NCBI GenBank assembly: GCA_937915725.1 | Contig: CALGGV010000316.1 | Coordinates: 1-10,530 of the forward strand | Length of the DNA stretch: 10,530 nt | Direction of reading: 5' to 3' | Source of the DNA: an uncultured Selenomonadales bacterium | GTDB taxonomy: Bacteria; Bacillota; Negativicutes; Selenomonadales; Selenomonadaceae | Shown: positions 1-6,850 of the stretch, in pieces | Layout: each line of letters starts with the position of its first letter | Numbering within the stretch: position 1 is the stretch's first letter | Notes under the pieces: generated by a model | What the model was told of the DNA's origin: nothing | Databases searched by the model: none | The model's input: the letters and a program-made list of their open reading frames with translations, nothing else | Translations under genes and position numbers: made by a program

Positions 1-761
1 TTATGAAAATTCCTACGCTGATTCAGGAGCAAAACGCTGTTGCAGGTATTACCAACAAAATACTTTCAAAATTCGTTGACAAAATCGCCGTCGGTACTGA
101 ACCCGCGCTTAAAAATTTCCCCGCCGAAAAAACCATTTACACCGGCAATCCCATTCGCTCTGAAGTTTTAACCGCTTTTCGTGAGGACGGCTTGAAGGAA
201 TTTAATTTTAGCGAAGATAAGCCGGTAGTTTTAATTTCGGGCGGCAGTCGCGGCGCGCGTGCAATTAACAACGCTATGATTGACATACTTTTGAACGCCA
301 AAGGTAACGCCCAATTTTTGCACGTCACAGGCAAGGGCGAATTTGATTCTGTTACTCAAAAGTTGAAAGACGGCGGCTTTAACTTTGACAATCCAAATAT
401 AAAAATTGTACCGTATCTGTACAATATGCCGCAAGCAATGGCAATGGCAGACCTTGCAATTTTTCGCGCAGGAGCTACAGGACTTGCAGAATTGACGGCG
501 CGGGGCGTTCCTGCAATTTTAATTCCGTTCCCGTACGCCGCCGAAAATCATCAAGAATTTAACGCTCAAGCATTGGTAAAAGTTGGCGCGGCGCGTATGA
601 TTTTAAACAAAGATTTAAATTCAGAAATTTTATCAAAACATTTGAACGAACTTTTGCAAAATCCTGACGAATTAAAAAAAATGGCGGCGGCAAGTTTAAG
701 TTTGGGCAGACCGCAAGCCGCGGCAGATATTGCAGATTTAATTTTACAACTTGCAAATTGA
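1..761 (+). CDS. murG: MurG, UDP-GlcNAc:lipid I N-acetylglucosaminyltransferase (5'-truncated)
   Basis: This is the C-terminal two thirds of MurG, the GT28-family enzyme at the inner face of the cytoplasmic membrane that adds GlcNAc to lipid I to make lipid II. The first visible residues, MKIPTLIQEQNAVAGITNK, match the internal family motif around P-x-x-x-H/QEQN, so the ATG at base 3 is internal; roughly the first 95-100 residues lie outside the window. Seen in order: TGNPIRSEV near residue 47, the loop GGSRGARAINNAM near 80, and the UDP-GlcNAc-binding region FRAGATGLAELTARGVPAILIPFPYAAENHQ at about 154-184. The gene ends in TGA at 759-761. dprA follows after about 10 nt, so the two are probably co-transcribed. 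In most Bacillota murC or murB follows murG, so this junction is atypical. The family call is very secure. Confidence 0.96.
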   Translation, partial: MKIPTLIQEQNAVAGITNKILSKFVDKIAVGTEPALKNFPAEKTIYTGNPIRSEVLTAFREDGLKEFNFSEDKPVVLISGGSRGARAINNAMIDILLNAKGNAQFLHVTGKGEFDSVTQKLKDGGFNFDNPNIKIVPYLYNMPQAMAMADLAIFRAGATGLAELTARGVPAILIPFPYAAENHQEFNAQALVKVGAARMILNKDLNSEILSKHLNELLQNPDELKKMAAASLSLGRPQAAADIADLILQLAN

Positions 762-771
762 GGAAAAAATT

Positions 772-1875
772 TTGGAAAGGTACTATTTGGCAGCTTTAAA
801 CGCCGTAAATTTAATTGGCACTAAGACTTTACAAAAGTTGATTGAAAAATTTGGCAGTGCAGAAAATATTTGGCGTGCAGAAATTTCACAACTTACAGAG
901 GCAGGTTTCAATCAAAAAATTATCGACAATTTTATAGAATTTCGCAGTAAACACCCAGACGCCGTCGAAAAACTTGTTGAATTTTGCAATGTCAGAAAAA
1001 TTAAAATCTGCACAACTTATGACGAAAATTACCCGCCACTTTTAAAGCAAACTTCAGCCGAGCCAATAATTTTTTACTATCGCGGCGAAATAATTCCGGA
1101 TGCCGAAAGAATAGCGATAGTCGGAACTCGTGGGGCTACACCTTACGGCGAAAAAGTTTCAAAAAAGCTTAGCGCAGAATTGGCGGCGGCAGGATTTACG
1201 ATTGTTAGCGGCGCGGCTAAAGGTATTGACACTTTCGCTCATCAAGCGGCTTTGAAAAACGGGCGTACCGTTGCAGTTTTGGGCTACGGAATAAATAAAA
1301 TTCCACATGACAAGCAAAAACTTTTTGAAGAAATAGTTGCAGGCGGCGGAGTTGTTATGACGGAGTTTCCACCGAATTCTGATGGCAACACTGGAACTTT
1401 TCCGGCGCGGAACAGAATTATTGCGGGACTTTCACGCGGTGTTATTGTGGTTGAGGCGGGCGAAAAGTCGGGCGCGTTAATTACTGCCAATCGAGCGGCT
1501 GATTTTTCACGTGATGTTTTTGTTGTGCCGCACAGCGTTTTTTCTCCAAAAAGTGCGGGTTGTCATAATTTAATTCGTGAAGGCGCAATTTTAATTAAAG
1601 GCTCAGATGACGTTTTGGAAGAGTACCATTTAAAAAATAAAAAAATCGCTCCCGAAATTGAGAGCGAAGAAAAAATTTTAACTTCTCCAAAAATTGAACT
1701 TGAGGGCGCAGAAAAATTAATTTATGAGGCAATACCGCAAGATGAATCGATAACGCTTGACGAAATTTTAATTAATGTTGACGAAGTTTCGCCGGCGGAA
1801 ATTTCTGAAATAATGTTACAGCTGGAATTGAAAAACTTAATTTTGGAAAATGACGGCAAATATTCCAGAAAATAA
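772..1875 (+). CDS. dprA: DprA/Smf, DNA-processing protein (natural transformation)
   Basis: DprA binds incoming single-stranded DNA in the cytoplasm and loads RecA during natural transformation. An N-terminal helix-hairpin-helix-like part (about 1-65) precedes the Rossmann-like core: GTRGATPYG at 118-126, SGAAKGID at 146-153, AVLGYG near 168, FPARNRIIAGLS at 210-221 and GCHNLIREGA at 263-272. The last ~60 residues look like the usual winged-helix C-domain. Length from this start is 367 residues, normal for the family. I chose the TTG at 772 (protein begins MERYYLAAL) because GAGG at 760-763 gives a well-spaced ribosome binding site. The upstream in-frame TTG at 751 has no such site and would overlap murG. 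All core motifs are intact, so the protein looks functional; other com genes are not in view. Confidence 0.95.
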   Translation: MERYYLAALNAVNLIGTKTLQKLIEKFGSAENIWRAEISQLTEAGFNQKIIDNFIEFRSKHPDAVEKLVEFCNVRKIKICTTYDENYPPLLKQTSAEPIIFYYRGEIIPDAERIAIVGTRGATPYGEKVSKKLSAELAAAGFTIVSGAAKGIDTFAHQAALKNGRTVAVLGYGINKIPHDKQKLFEEIVAGGGVVMTEFPPNSDGNTGTFPARNRIIAGLSRGVIVVEAGEKSGALITANRAADFSRDVFVVPHSVFSPKSAGCHNLIREGAILIKGSDDVLEEYHLKNKKIAPEIESEEKILTSPKIELEGAEKLIYEAIPQDESITLDEILINVDEVSPAEISEIMLQLELKNLILENDGKYSRK

Positions 1876-1922
1876 AAAGTAGGGCATAGGAAGAAAGAAA
1901 GTACATTTCAAAATAAAAAAAA

Positions 1923-3461
1923 TTAAAATTTTAAATCTGAAAAAATTACCGGCAAATTTGAATTTAGTATTTCAAAAATTTTCAGCGCAATTTGTCTCAT
2001 TTGAGGGTGTGCGCGTTTGGACATTCTAAGCTTTAAAAAGTGTCGCCATTCCCTTAAATTTGCCGTCATAAAAATTTCTGTCTTGAGAGAATTTGGCAAA
2101 ATTGAACGCGCCTCTTCGGGGCGTGCGCCGGCTTTTCTCATTGCCAAATAATTTTTTTCAATAATTTCCATAGTTTCACGCCACAACAAATAATTTTCGT
2201 CATTTTCATTCCAATAGCACGGTTTAATAAATGTCAATTCGCCGCCGAATTTATCGCCGCTGTAATCGCAATATCTCGAACTCTCTTGCGAATTATGAAC
2301 AACAATACCATTAGCAATATAATTATGGTAAGGTTCTTCCATTTCTAAATCATAGGTTTTCATTTCGCCAACGTAACAAATATCAACCACTCTATCTTTG
2401 AACGCGCCAATAGCAAAAGGGTGATGCCATAAATGGTGGCACTTACTACAAAGGATTTTTATATTTTCTTCAGAATTATTTTTAGGATTTTTATCCTTGT
2501 GGTGTATTTCCAAATTATCTTCCAAATTACAAATTTCGCAAAAATTTTTTTTGTTTGAAAATTTTCTATGTGCTTCAATATAAGCACCGGCGGCTGATAA
2601 ATCTTCCCGATTATGCTTGTAAGAAGGATTATTTTCTCCCATCATTCTTTCTTTTATTGATTGTCGTTGTTCTTCATTAAACATTCCCTTTACACCGTGA
2701 CCAAGACGGCGATTAGGCATAGTCGACCAAGACTTAACAATTCCAAATTTTTTAAACGCCTTATACAAAGTAGCTTCACAACAACCAATTTCTTGTGCAA
2801 CTTGAGCGCGTGTTTTATTTAGCGTCAAGTAGTTGTGCCTTATCCAGTCTTCATTTTCCAAAAGTGGAATTCCATTAGAATAAATAAAATCATTTACAGA
2901 TATATCTTTTAACGGTTTCCAGCCTTCATCGGTAAAAAATCTATGTTCCAGAGTACATTTTATAATTCTCCCACTTTCAGTAGTTAATTGAAAAACCTCT
3001 TTAATCCCGTTATAAAAAACACGCTTAATTTTATTTGGCTTTATGGTATGTGTTTGTTCGTCAAAACTTCTGATAATCAATGATTTTAAAGCAGCATGAC
3101 ATTTGGGATTTTGAGACCAATTATAAATATCTTCAATGGTACGTTTTTTGCCGGAAACTTTTTTATTTTTGGAATATGAAGGAATTACAGTATCGCCGCT
3201 TACGCAATAAGACGCCAAACGATGGCGTACAATTTCATGAGTTACGCCCCTGTCACAGATAATTTTGAAAGTAATGCTGACGTGTTCAATTACGGATTCA
3301 TGCCCGCTTTTTATAATGTTTGCAATAAATTTTTCGGCTGAAGTATCAGAAATATTTGATTCAGATTTATAACAAACTCTGCCGGCGCGTTCAATGTGTT
3401 TCATAATTTCTGCCGCGTTTAAATCCTGCGCGAGTTCAACAGTCGGTTCAATGATCTTCAA
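1923..3461 (-). CDS. thyX: ThyX, flavin-dependent thymidylate synthase, interrupted by an intein
   Basis: ThyX methylates dUMP to dTMP using FAD, NADPH and methylenetetrahydrofolate. The 512-residue precursor holds an 85-residue N-extein, a 305-residue intein and a 122-residue C-extein. Joining the exteins gives a 207-residue ThyX, near the usual size. The diagnostic motif RHRxxSxxxxSxR is split: R79-H-R-L-A-S-Y85 before the intein and S391-Q-E-S-S-R396-Y after it. Other family segments are GHESVIEHVSITFKI near 53-67 and GARPEEARSILPNSLKTEIF plus LREWRHFLKLRMSKRAHPQMRQIA in the C-extein. The start is TTG (3459-3461) with a GGGGA-type ribosome binding site about 10 nt upstream. The gene lies 12 nt behind the NYN gene, so it is very probably in the same transcript. 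No ThyA is seen here. Activity should depend on protein splicing. Confidence 0.96.
   Translation of the reverse strand: MKIIEPTVELAQDLNAAEIMKHIERAGRVCYKSESNISDTSAEKFIANIIKSGHESVIEHVSITFKIICDRGVTHEIVRHRLASYCVSGDTVIPSYSKNKKVSGKKRTIEDIYNWSQNPKCHAALKSLIIRSFDEQTHTIKPNKIKRVFYNGIKEVFQLTTESGRIIKCTLEHRFFTDEGWKPLKDISVNDFIYSNGIPLLENEDWIRHNYLTLNKTRAQVAQEIGCCEATLYKAFKKFGIVKSWSTMPNRRLGHGVKGMFNEEQRQSIKERMMGENNPSYKHNREDLSAAGAYIEAHRKFSNKKNFCEICNLEDNLEIHHKDKNPKNNSEENIKILCSKCHHLWHHPFAIGAFKDRVVDICYVGEMKTYDLEMEEPYHNYIANGIVVHNSQESSRYCDYSGDKFGGELTFIKPCYWNENDENYLLWRETMEIIEKNYLAMRKAGARPEEARSILPNSLKTEIFMTANLREWRHFLKLRMSKRAHPQMRQIALKIFEILNSNLPVIFSDLKF
2292..3206 (-). mobile_element. ThyX intein with HNH homing endonuclease (305 residues)
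   Basis: The insert has all splicing hallmarks. Cys1 lies in the block A-like CVSGDTVIP. Block B is around ESGRIIKCTLEHRFF with the TxxH motif (T170, H173 of the precursor), followed by GWKPLKDISVNDFI. A C-terminal block resembles YDLEMEEPYHNYIANG, ending in VVHN (penultimate His389, terminal Asn390) before Ser391 (+1). Between the splicing halves lie a helix-turn-helix-like segment (TRAQVAQEIGCCEATLYKAF, 217-236), a NUMOD3-like GENNPSYK (275-282), and an HNH nuclease module (about 305-347: CxxC at 308-311, EIHH at 318-321, CSKCHH at 338-343). It is therefore a full, potentially mobile intein rather than a mini-intein. The reading frame is open throughout, so both splicing and endonuclease functions may be intact. 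Boundaries are set to the residue by Cys1 and by restoration of the host motif. Confidence 0.95.
2424..2540 (-). other. HNH endonuclease module inside the ThyX intein
   Basis: Precursor residues 308-346 carry two Cys pairs (CEIC and CSKC) flanking an EIHHKDKNPKNNSEENIK core, the layout of zinc-stabilised HNH nucleases. The paired histidines at 320-321 and the asparagines downstream are the expected active-site residues. The known role of such modules is to cut an intein-free thyX allele at the insertion site so that the intein is copied across. Whether this one is active is inferred only from the intact motif. Confidence 0.85.
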
Positions 3462-3473
3462 AATAATTTCCCC

Positions 3474-5045
3474 TTACTTTTTTTTGTAAACTAAATTATC
3501 TTTGACAGTGAATTTATTATTTGCCAAAAATTTTTGGATTTTAGCATTTTTGCCCAAAATTTTCAACTCACGTAACATTGGCGCAAAAATATTCACCGGT
3601 ATTCCCTCAACAAAAGGAATTTTGCCTTGACGAGTTCCTTGAATGACTGAAATAATTTTTAAGTTATCTTCATTTTCTTTGAGAAATCCCAAAGACTGTT
3701 CAGAAAGTTCCTGCAAGTCAAATTCAAAATCAGCTGAAATATTTTCTTCACTGTGAAAATAAATTTTGTTATCGCGTAAGTCCAAAAAACTTTCGGCGAT
3801 AATTTTTTTTATTTCTTCGGCGTCATCTGAAATTTCGTAACCTTTCAAAAGTCTTGAAAAAATATCAAAAGAAATTCCATTGACAAAAGGTATTTCGTGA
3901 AGGTTGCCATTAGATTTTATGAAAATATTTTTAGTTTCGGCGGCGTGTTCAGTAAAATAATCTATAACGTCATCAAAATTATTTTTTTCGGCGTCAGGAT
4001 TTTGGGGATTGAGAAAAATTTGAGTACCTATCAGTTGCAAAGAATTTTCTTCAATAATTTTTTGAAGAGTTTTGCCGTTAGGGATAATTTTCAGCCCCAT
4101 TAAAAAATTTGTGTAAGTCGAAAAATTCACGCCGTCAACAAAGGGAATTTCTAAAGATTTGCCGGAATGATTGACTGTGATAAATTCAATATTTTCTTCA
4201 TTCTTGCTAATGAAAGTTTTTGAATGAGTCGGCAAATTTTTTTTGTACAGATTCTGAATTTTATCTTTGACGCTTGAAAAATCTTCCAAGTCGTTATTTA
4301 TGTAAACACGATCTCCCTTAATTTCCAACGAACTATCACTAATAATTTGTTTTGCCGGCTCGGCTTTCTTTATAATTTTCAACGCAATTAAAATATTTGT
4401 GAACGTGGTTAAATTCATTCCCTCAATAAAAGGAATTTCTATCATTTTCCCTTCATACTTGATAAAGATAAAATTAAATTCAAATTCGTGTTTAGTAAAG
4501 AAAAATTTCATTGGCGGCTGTACTTTTCTGCTAAATTCTCGAACTTTATTAATATTGGGATTGGGAGAAAAAATTTCCATAAAATCGTTAGTAACCTTCT
4601 TTTTCTCAAAAATTAAATCTGTCTTAAAGTCAACAAGTTCAATAAAATCAGGATTAATCCTTAAATCGTAAAAGAGAGCCTTTAAATTTTTGTGTCCGTT
4701 GCCGTCAGAAACAAGAACAACTTTTTTGTTTTGGTCTGTAACAAGTTTAATGGCGGCTAAAAAATCCCTGTCACTGGAAATTATAATTATCACGTCAACT
4801 TCAGGGCTCTCAAAAATAGTTTTGGCAATTTCAACACAAAGCCACGTATCAGCAGAATTTTTGCCGTAAAAACAATTTTTTATATTGTAAAGATCGCCGG
4901 CCTCAAGATATTTTGCTGAAAGAGTTGTTTCATTGCCGATAATATCGACGCCCGTAATAAAATATTCAAAACTAAATTTTTCAATCGCTTTAAAACCAAT
5001 TTCCGGTTTCACGTTGTCGGCGTCAATGAAAATGTGTGCATTCAA
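3474..5045 (-). CDS. NYN (LabA-like PIN) domain protein with four C-terminal repeats
   Basis: Residues 1-145 form a NYN domain, a PIN-like fold usually acting as an RNase. Visible are the β-strand plus acidic pair IFIDADNV (D8, D10), NSADTWLCVEI (D66), and IIIISSDRDF (D92, D94). Residues 188-523 contain four copies of a ~62-residue unit with the core IPF(I/V)xG, then F-x3-L-x2-L-x-I, a charged helix with KxII, and a closing (R/N)-x-(V/I)-Y/F strand. I do not recognise this repeat as a named domain. The start is taken as TTG at 5043-5045 (MNAHIFIDADN), because GAGG lies 8 nt upstream and the promoter would place +1 near 5067. The in-frame ATG at 5061-5063 would have almost no leader and no Shine-Dalgarno site. 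thyX follows after 12 nt. The target is unknown. Confidence 0.85.
   Translation of the reverse strand: MNAHIFIDADNVKPEIGFKAIEKFSFEYFITGVDIIGNETTLSAKYLEAGDLYNIKNCFYGKNSADTWLCVEIAKTIFESPEVDVIIIISSDRDFLAAIKLVTDQNKKVVLVSDGNGHKNLKALFYDLRINPDFIELVDFKTDLIFEKKKVTNDFMEIFSPNPNINKVREFSRKVQPPMKFFFTKHEFEFNFIFIKYEGKMIEIPFIEGMNLTTFTNILIALKIIKKAEPAKQIISDSSLEIKGDRVYINNDLEDFSSVKDKIQNLYKKNLPTHSKTFISKNEENIEFITVNHSGKSLEIPFVDGVNFSTYTNFLMGLKIIPNGKTLQKIIEENSLQLIGTQIFLNPQNPDAEKNNFDDVIDYFTEHAAETKNIFIKSNGNLHEIPFVNGISFDIFSRLLKGYEISDDAEEIKKIIAESFLDLRDNKIYFHSEENISADFEFDLQELSEQSLGFLKENEDNLKIISVIQGTRQGKIPFVEGIPVNIFAPMLRELKILGKNAKIQKFLANNKFTVKDNLVYKKK
3483..4484 (-). repeat. Four protein-level repeats in the NYN protein
   Basis: The repeated units cover roughly 4296-4484, 4008-4193, 3756-3938 and 3483-3668. 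Their shared anchors are EIPFIEG, EIPFVDG, EIPFVNG and KIPFVEG, each followed by a LKII- or YEIS-like turn and a terminal strand such as DRVYIN, TQIFLN, NKIYFH or NLVYKK. The anchors are 96, 85 and 91 residues apart. Each unit is preceded by a short β-strand-like stretch (FIFIKYEGK, FITVNHSGK, NIFIKSNGN, ISVIQGTRQ). The copies are diverged at DNA level, so the duplication is old. Confidence 0.8.
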
Positions 5046-5073
5046 TAAATTTTCCTCAAACATTTTTATTTTT

Positions 5074-5101
5074 ATTATACTACCTTTAAATATTTTGTTA
5101 A
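5074..5101 (-). promoter_or_regulatory. σA-type promoter for the NYN-thyX operon
   Basis: On the minus strand a TTAACA -35 box (5096-5101) and a perfect TATAAT -10 box (5074-5079) are separated by 16 nt. Transcription would begin near 5067. That leaves about 21 nt of leader before the preferred TTG start at 5045 and only about 4 nt before the alternative ATG at 5063. Confidence 0.7.
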
Positions 5102-5113
5102 AGTTAAAATTTT

Positions 5114-5566
5114 TTATTTAAGATGTTCAAAAATTGCCATTACAAAATAAGTAAAGCCGGCGGCGATCAGCGGTCCAACAGCAATTCCCTTGAAAAAGAA
5201 AACGCCCGCCATTGTTCCGACAATCAGCGCAGGGATAACATTTGGGTTTTCTTGCATTAATGGAACTCCTAAGCCACCGGAAATAGCCGCCAAAAGTCCG
5301 GCGATAACTGCCACAATTCCTATCGGTGTTTTGAAAGAATCAATCATATTGGAAATTGTAACAGTGCCGTTTGCTATCGGTACCAAAATTGCCGCCGTCA
5401 AAATTATTATCCCAAAATTTAAGCCGTGACTTCCAAAATAATTTAGCATTTCGCCGGTACCAAAAAATTTTATCGCCAAAACAATTACCGCCGCATAAAC
5501 TACCGTCATATTGTGTCCAATGATACTTAAAATTAAAACCGCGCCCAATGTCAAATATTCACTCAT
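5114..5566 (-). CDS. DUF441 family integral membrane protein
   Basis: This is a 150-residue, very hydrophobic protein with four or more likely membrane segments, rich in Gly, Ala, Ile and Val. Examples are YLTLGAVLILSII near the N-terminus, FGIIILTAAILVPIA in the middle, and IGIVAVIAGLLAAISG and ALIVGTMAGVFFF further on. The layout, the early IIGHNMTVVYAA segment and the length match the DUF441 (YeaL-like) family of Bacillota and Proteobacteria, whose function is not established. The start at ATG 5564-5566 gives the family's usual ~150 residues and has GGAG/GAG upstream. An earlier in-frame ATG at 5591-5593 lacks a ribosome binding site and would lie almost on the predicted +1. The NYN gene follows after about 50-70 nt but has its own promoter, so co-transcription is optional. 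Confidence 0.85.
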   Translation of the reverse strand: MSEYLTLGAVLILSIIGHNMTVVYAAVIVLAIKFFGTGEMLNYFGSHGLNFGIIILTAAILVPIANGTVTISNMIDSFKTPIGIVAVIAGLLAAISGGLGVPLMQENPNVIPALIVGTMAGVFFFKGIAVGPLIAAGFTYFVMAIFEHLK

Positions 5567-5602
5567 AGATTTCTCATTCTCCGTAACAAACATTTTTCAT
5601 TT

Positions 5603-5633
5603 ATTTTATCACAAAAATTTAACTTACATTCAA
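5603..5633 (-). promoter_or_regulatory. Candidate promoter for the DUF441 gene
   Basis: On the minus strand an extended -10, TGATAAAAT (5603-5611), lies downstream of a weak -35-like TTGAAT (5628-5633). The spacer is 19 nt, longer than ideal, but the TG extension can compensate. The predicted +1 near 5596 supports the ATG at 5566 rather than the one at 5593. Confidence 0.45.
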
Positions 5634-5647
5634 GGAAAAAATAAAAT
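5619..5647 (+). promoter_or_regulatory. Candidate promoter for the secreted protein/methyltransferase operon
   Basis: TTAACT (5619-5624), a 17-nt spacer and TAAAAT (5642-5647) face the plus-strand genes. Transcription from here would start near 5654 and run through the hairpin at 5669-5680. A second, perfect TATAAT lies at 5705-5710, but with only a weak T-rich -35 region, and it would place +1 almost on the GGTGAT ribosome binding site. The region is AT-rich, so chance matches are a risk. Confidence 0.35.
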
Positions 5648-5668
5648 TCCTATTCCAAATTTTGCTAA

Positions 5669-5690
5669 CCCCTGTAGGGGCTTTTATTAT
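5669..5690 (+). terminator. Terminator-like hairpin in the leader of the secreted-protein gene
   Basis: CCCC-TGTA-GGGG followed by CTTTTATTAT resembles a short intrinsic terminator read on the plus strand. The stem is only four GC pairs. It lies between two divergent genes, so it terminates no known upstream plus-strand gene and could instead act as a leader attenuator for the gene at 5728. Confidence 0.4.
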
Positions 5691-5727
5691 TAAATGAGAA
5701 ACTTTATAATTTACAGTGGTGATAAAA

Positions 5728-6132
5728 ATGAAACGGGCGATAATATTTTTTTTGACGGCAATAATTTTTTTTACATTCAATCAAGCTACTGCTAAAGTTG
5801 AAATTAATTATGGTGCGTCAAAAATTTACACTTCCGCCGATATGAACGCGGCGATTAAAATTATCAAAAAACAATTTGGAAAATGGAAAGGTTGCAAGCT
5901 TGAAAATATTCGCTACGCGGGCGATAACTGCAACAGTGCTGAAAATTTAAATTGGTTAAACGATTTGCGCCCAAAAGAAAATTTTGCACAGTGCATAGAA
6001 TTTTTCAGCGATTTTTACGTTTCAAAGAAAAATAATACCGTATTTAATCCAGATTCTGAATACAAAAATTATCAATGGTGGCTTGTACGTAAACAGGGCG
6101 GCGATTGGCAACTTGTAACTTTTGGATATTGA
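5728..6132 (+). CDS. Small secreted protein of unknown function
   Basis: The protein has 134 residues. Residues 1-22 are a typical signal peptide: KR, a long hydrophobic core (AIIFFLTAIIFFTF) and an ATA-K cleavage-like site, so export is expected. The mature part has three Cys, an opening YTSADMNAAIKIIKKQF helix, and ends in WWLVRKQGGDWQLVTFGY. That tail resembles small exported proteins seen in Clostridia-type bacteria with an xWxWxLVRxxGxxW...GY ending; I know no function for them. The start is ATG 5728, because GGTGAT at 5718-5723 is a good ribosome binding site. An upstream in-frame GTG at 5716 would overlap that site. The methyltransferase gene begins 13 nt after the stop, so the two form an operon. 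Confidence 0.75.
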   Translation: MKRAIIFFLTAIIFFTFNQATAKVEINYGASKIYTSADMNAAIKIIKKQFGKWKGCKLENIRYAGDNCNSAENLNWLNDLRPKENFAQCIEFFSDFYVSKKNNTVFNPDSEYKNYQWWLVRKQGGDWQLVTFGY

Positions 6133-6145
6133 GAGGAGAATTTTT

Positions 6146-6850
6146 TTGCAGATTAGTGAACGAATTGAAAAATATTGGGATACGCGCAGTGAAGATTTTA
6201 GCCGCGTTCGTCGAATTGAAATTGAAGGCGCAGATTTTGCCGCGTGGAATGAAATTATCAAAAAAAATTTGCCCGCCGGAAAAAATCTAAAAATTCTTGA
6301 CGTAGGAACGGGCGCGGGATTTTTCGCAGTTTTACTTTCAAAAATTGGTCATGACGTTACAGGCGTTGACACTTCTTCAAAAATGTTAAGCGAGGCAAGA
6401 AAAAATATTGCCGCCTTCGATTGTCGCGCAGATTTTTTCAAGATGAACGCGCAGGAATTAAATTTTGACGCAGAAACTTTTGACGTTGTGATAAGCCGAA
6501 ATTTGACGTGGACACTTCCTGACGCAATGGAGGCTTACAAAGAATGGTACAGAGTTTTGAAACGCGGCGGCGTGCTGATGAATTTCGATTCAGATTATGG
6601 AAATAAAAATTTTCTGAACAATGAAACTTGCGCGAAGGGCGAAGTTGAAAATAAAATGTTAATTGAATGCAACGAAATAAAAAATTCCCTGCGAATTAGT
6701 ACGCACAATCGCCCGCGTTGGGATATTGAACTTTTGGAAAATTTGGGCTTGAAAGTAAAATTTGATTCAGATATTGCGCCGCTCGTTCACAATGATAAAA
6801 ATATGTTTTACGATTCAATCCCGCTTTTTGGAATTTACGCCGCTAAATAA
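6146..6850 (+). CDS. Class I SAM-dependent methyltransferase, substrate unknown
   Basis: This is a 234-residue Rossmann-fold methyltransferase. Motif I, ILDVGTGAGFF, at 50-60 binds S-adenosylmethionine; the acidic residue after strand 2 is in GVD (73-75). MNAQELNFD (100-108), FDVVISRN (112-119) and the helix-strand segment EWYRVLKRGGVLMNFD (133-148) follow as in the Methyltransf_11/25 group. The substrate cannot be read from sequence. The TTG at 6146 is chosen because AGGAG at 6134-6138 lies 7 nt upstream, whereas the in-frame TTG at 6122 would overlap the preceding gene and lacks a site. Translation is probably coupled to the upstream secreted-protein gene. The stop is followed directly by the heptanucleotide repeat block. 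Confidence 0.9.
   Translation: MQISERIEKYWDTRSEDFSRVRRIEIEGADFAAWNEIIKKNLPAGKNLKILDVGTGAGFFAVLLSKIGHDVTGVDTSSKMLSEARKNIAAFDCRADFFKMNAQELNFDAETFDVVISRNLTWTLPDAMEAYKEWYRVLKRGGVLMNFDSDYGNKNFLNNETCAKGEVENKMLIECNEIKNSLRISTHNRPRWDIELLENLGLKVKFDSDIAPLVHNDKNMFYDSIPLFGIYAAK

Noticed and set aside
1876..1922. Terminator between convergent dprA and thyX
   Set aside because: The stretch is A-rich with no GC-containing stem; I could not draw a convincing hairpin.
3080..3262. Plus-strand ORF across the intein N-terminal border
   Set aside because: It lies opposite thyX and the intein, has no ribosome binding site and no recognisable domain.
4399..4671. Plus-strand 90-residue ORF opposite the NYN gene
   Set aside because: It is antisense to a well-supported coding sequence, has no start signals and shows low-complexity composition typical of a shadow frame.
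5567..5593. Nine-residue N-terminal extension of the DUF441 protein
   Set aside because: The upstream ATG has no Shine-Dalgarno sequence and would sit almost at the predicted transcription start; the shorter form matches the family length.
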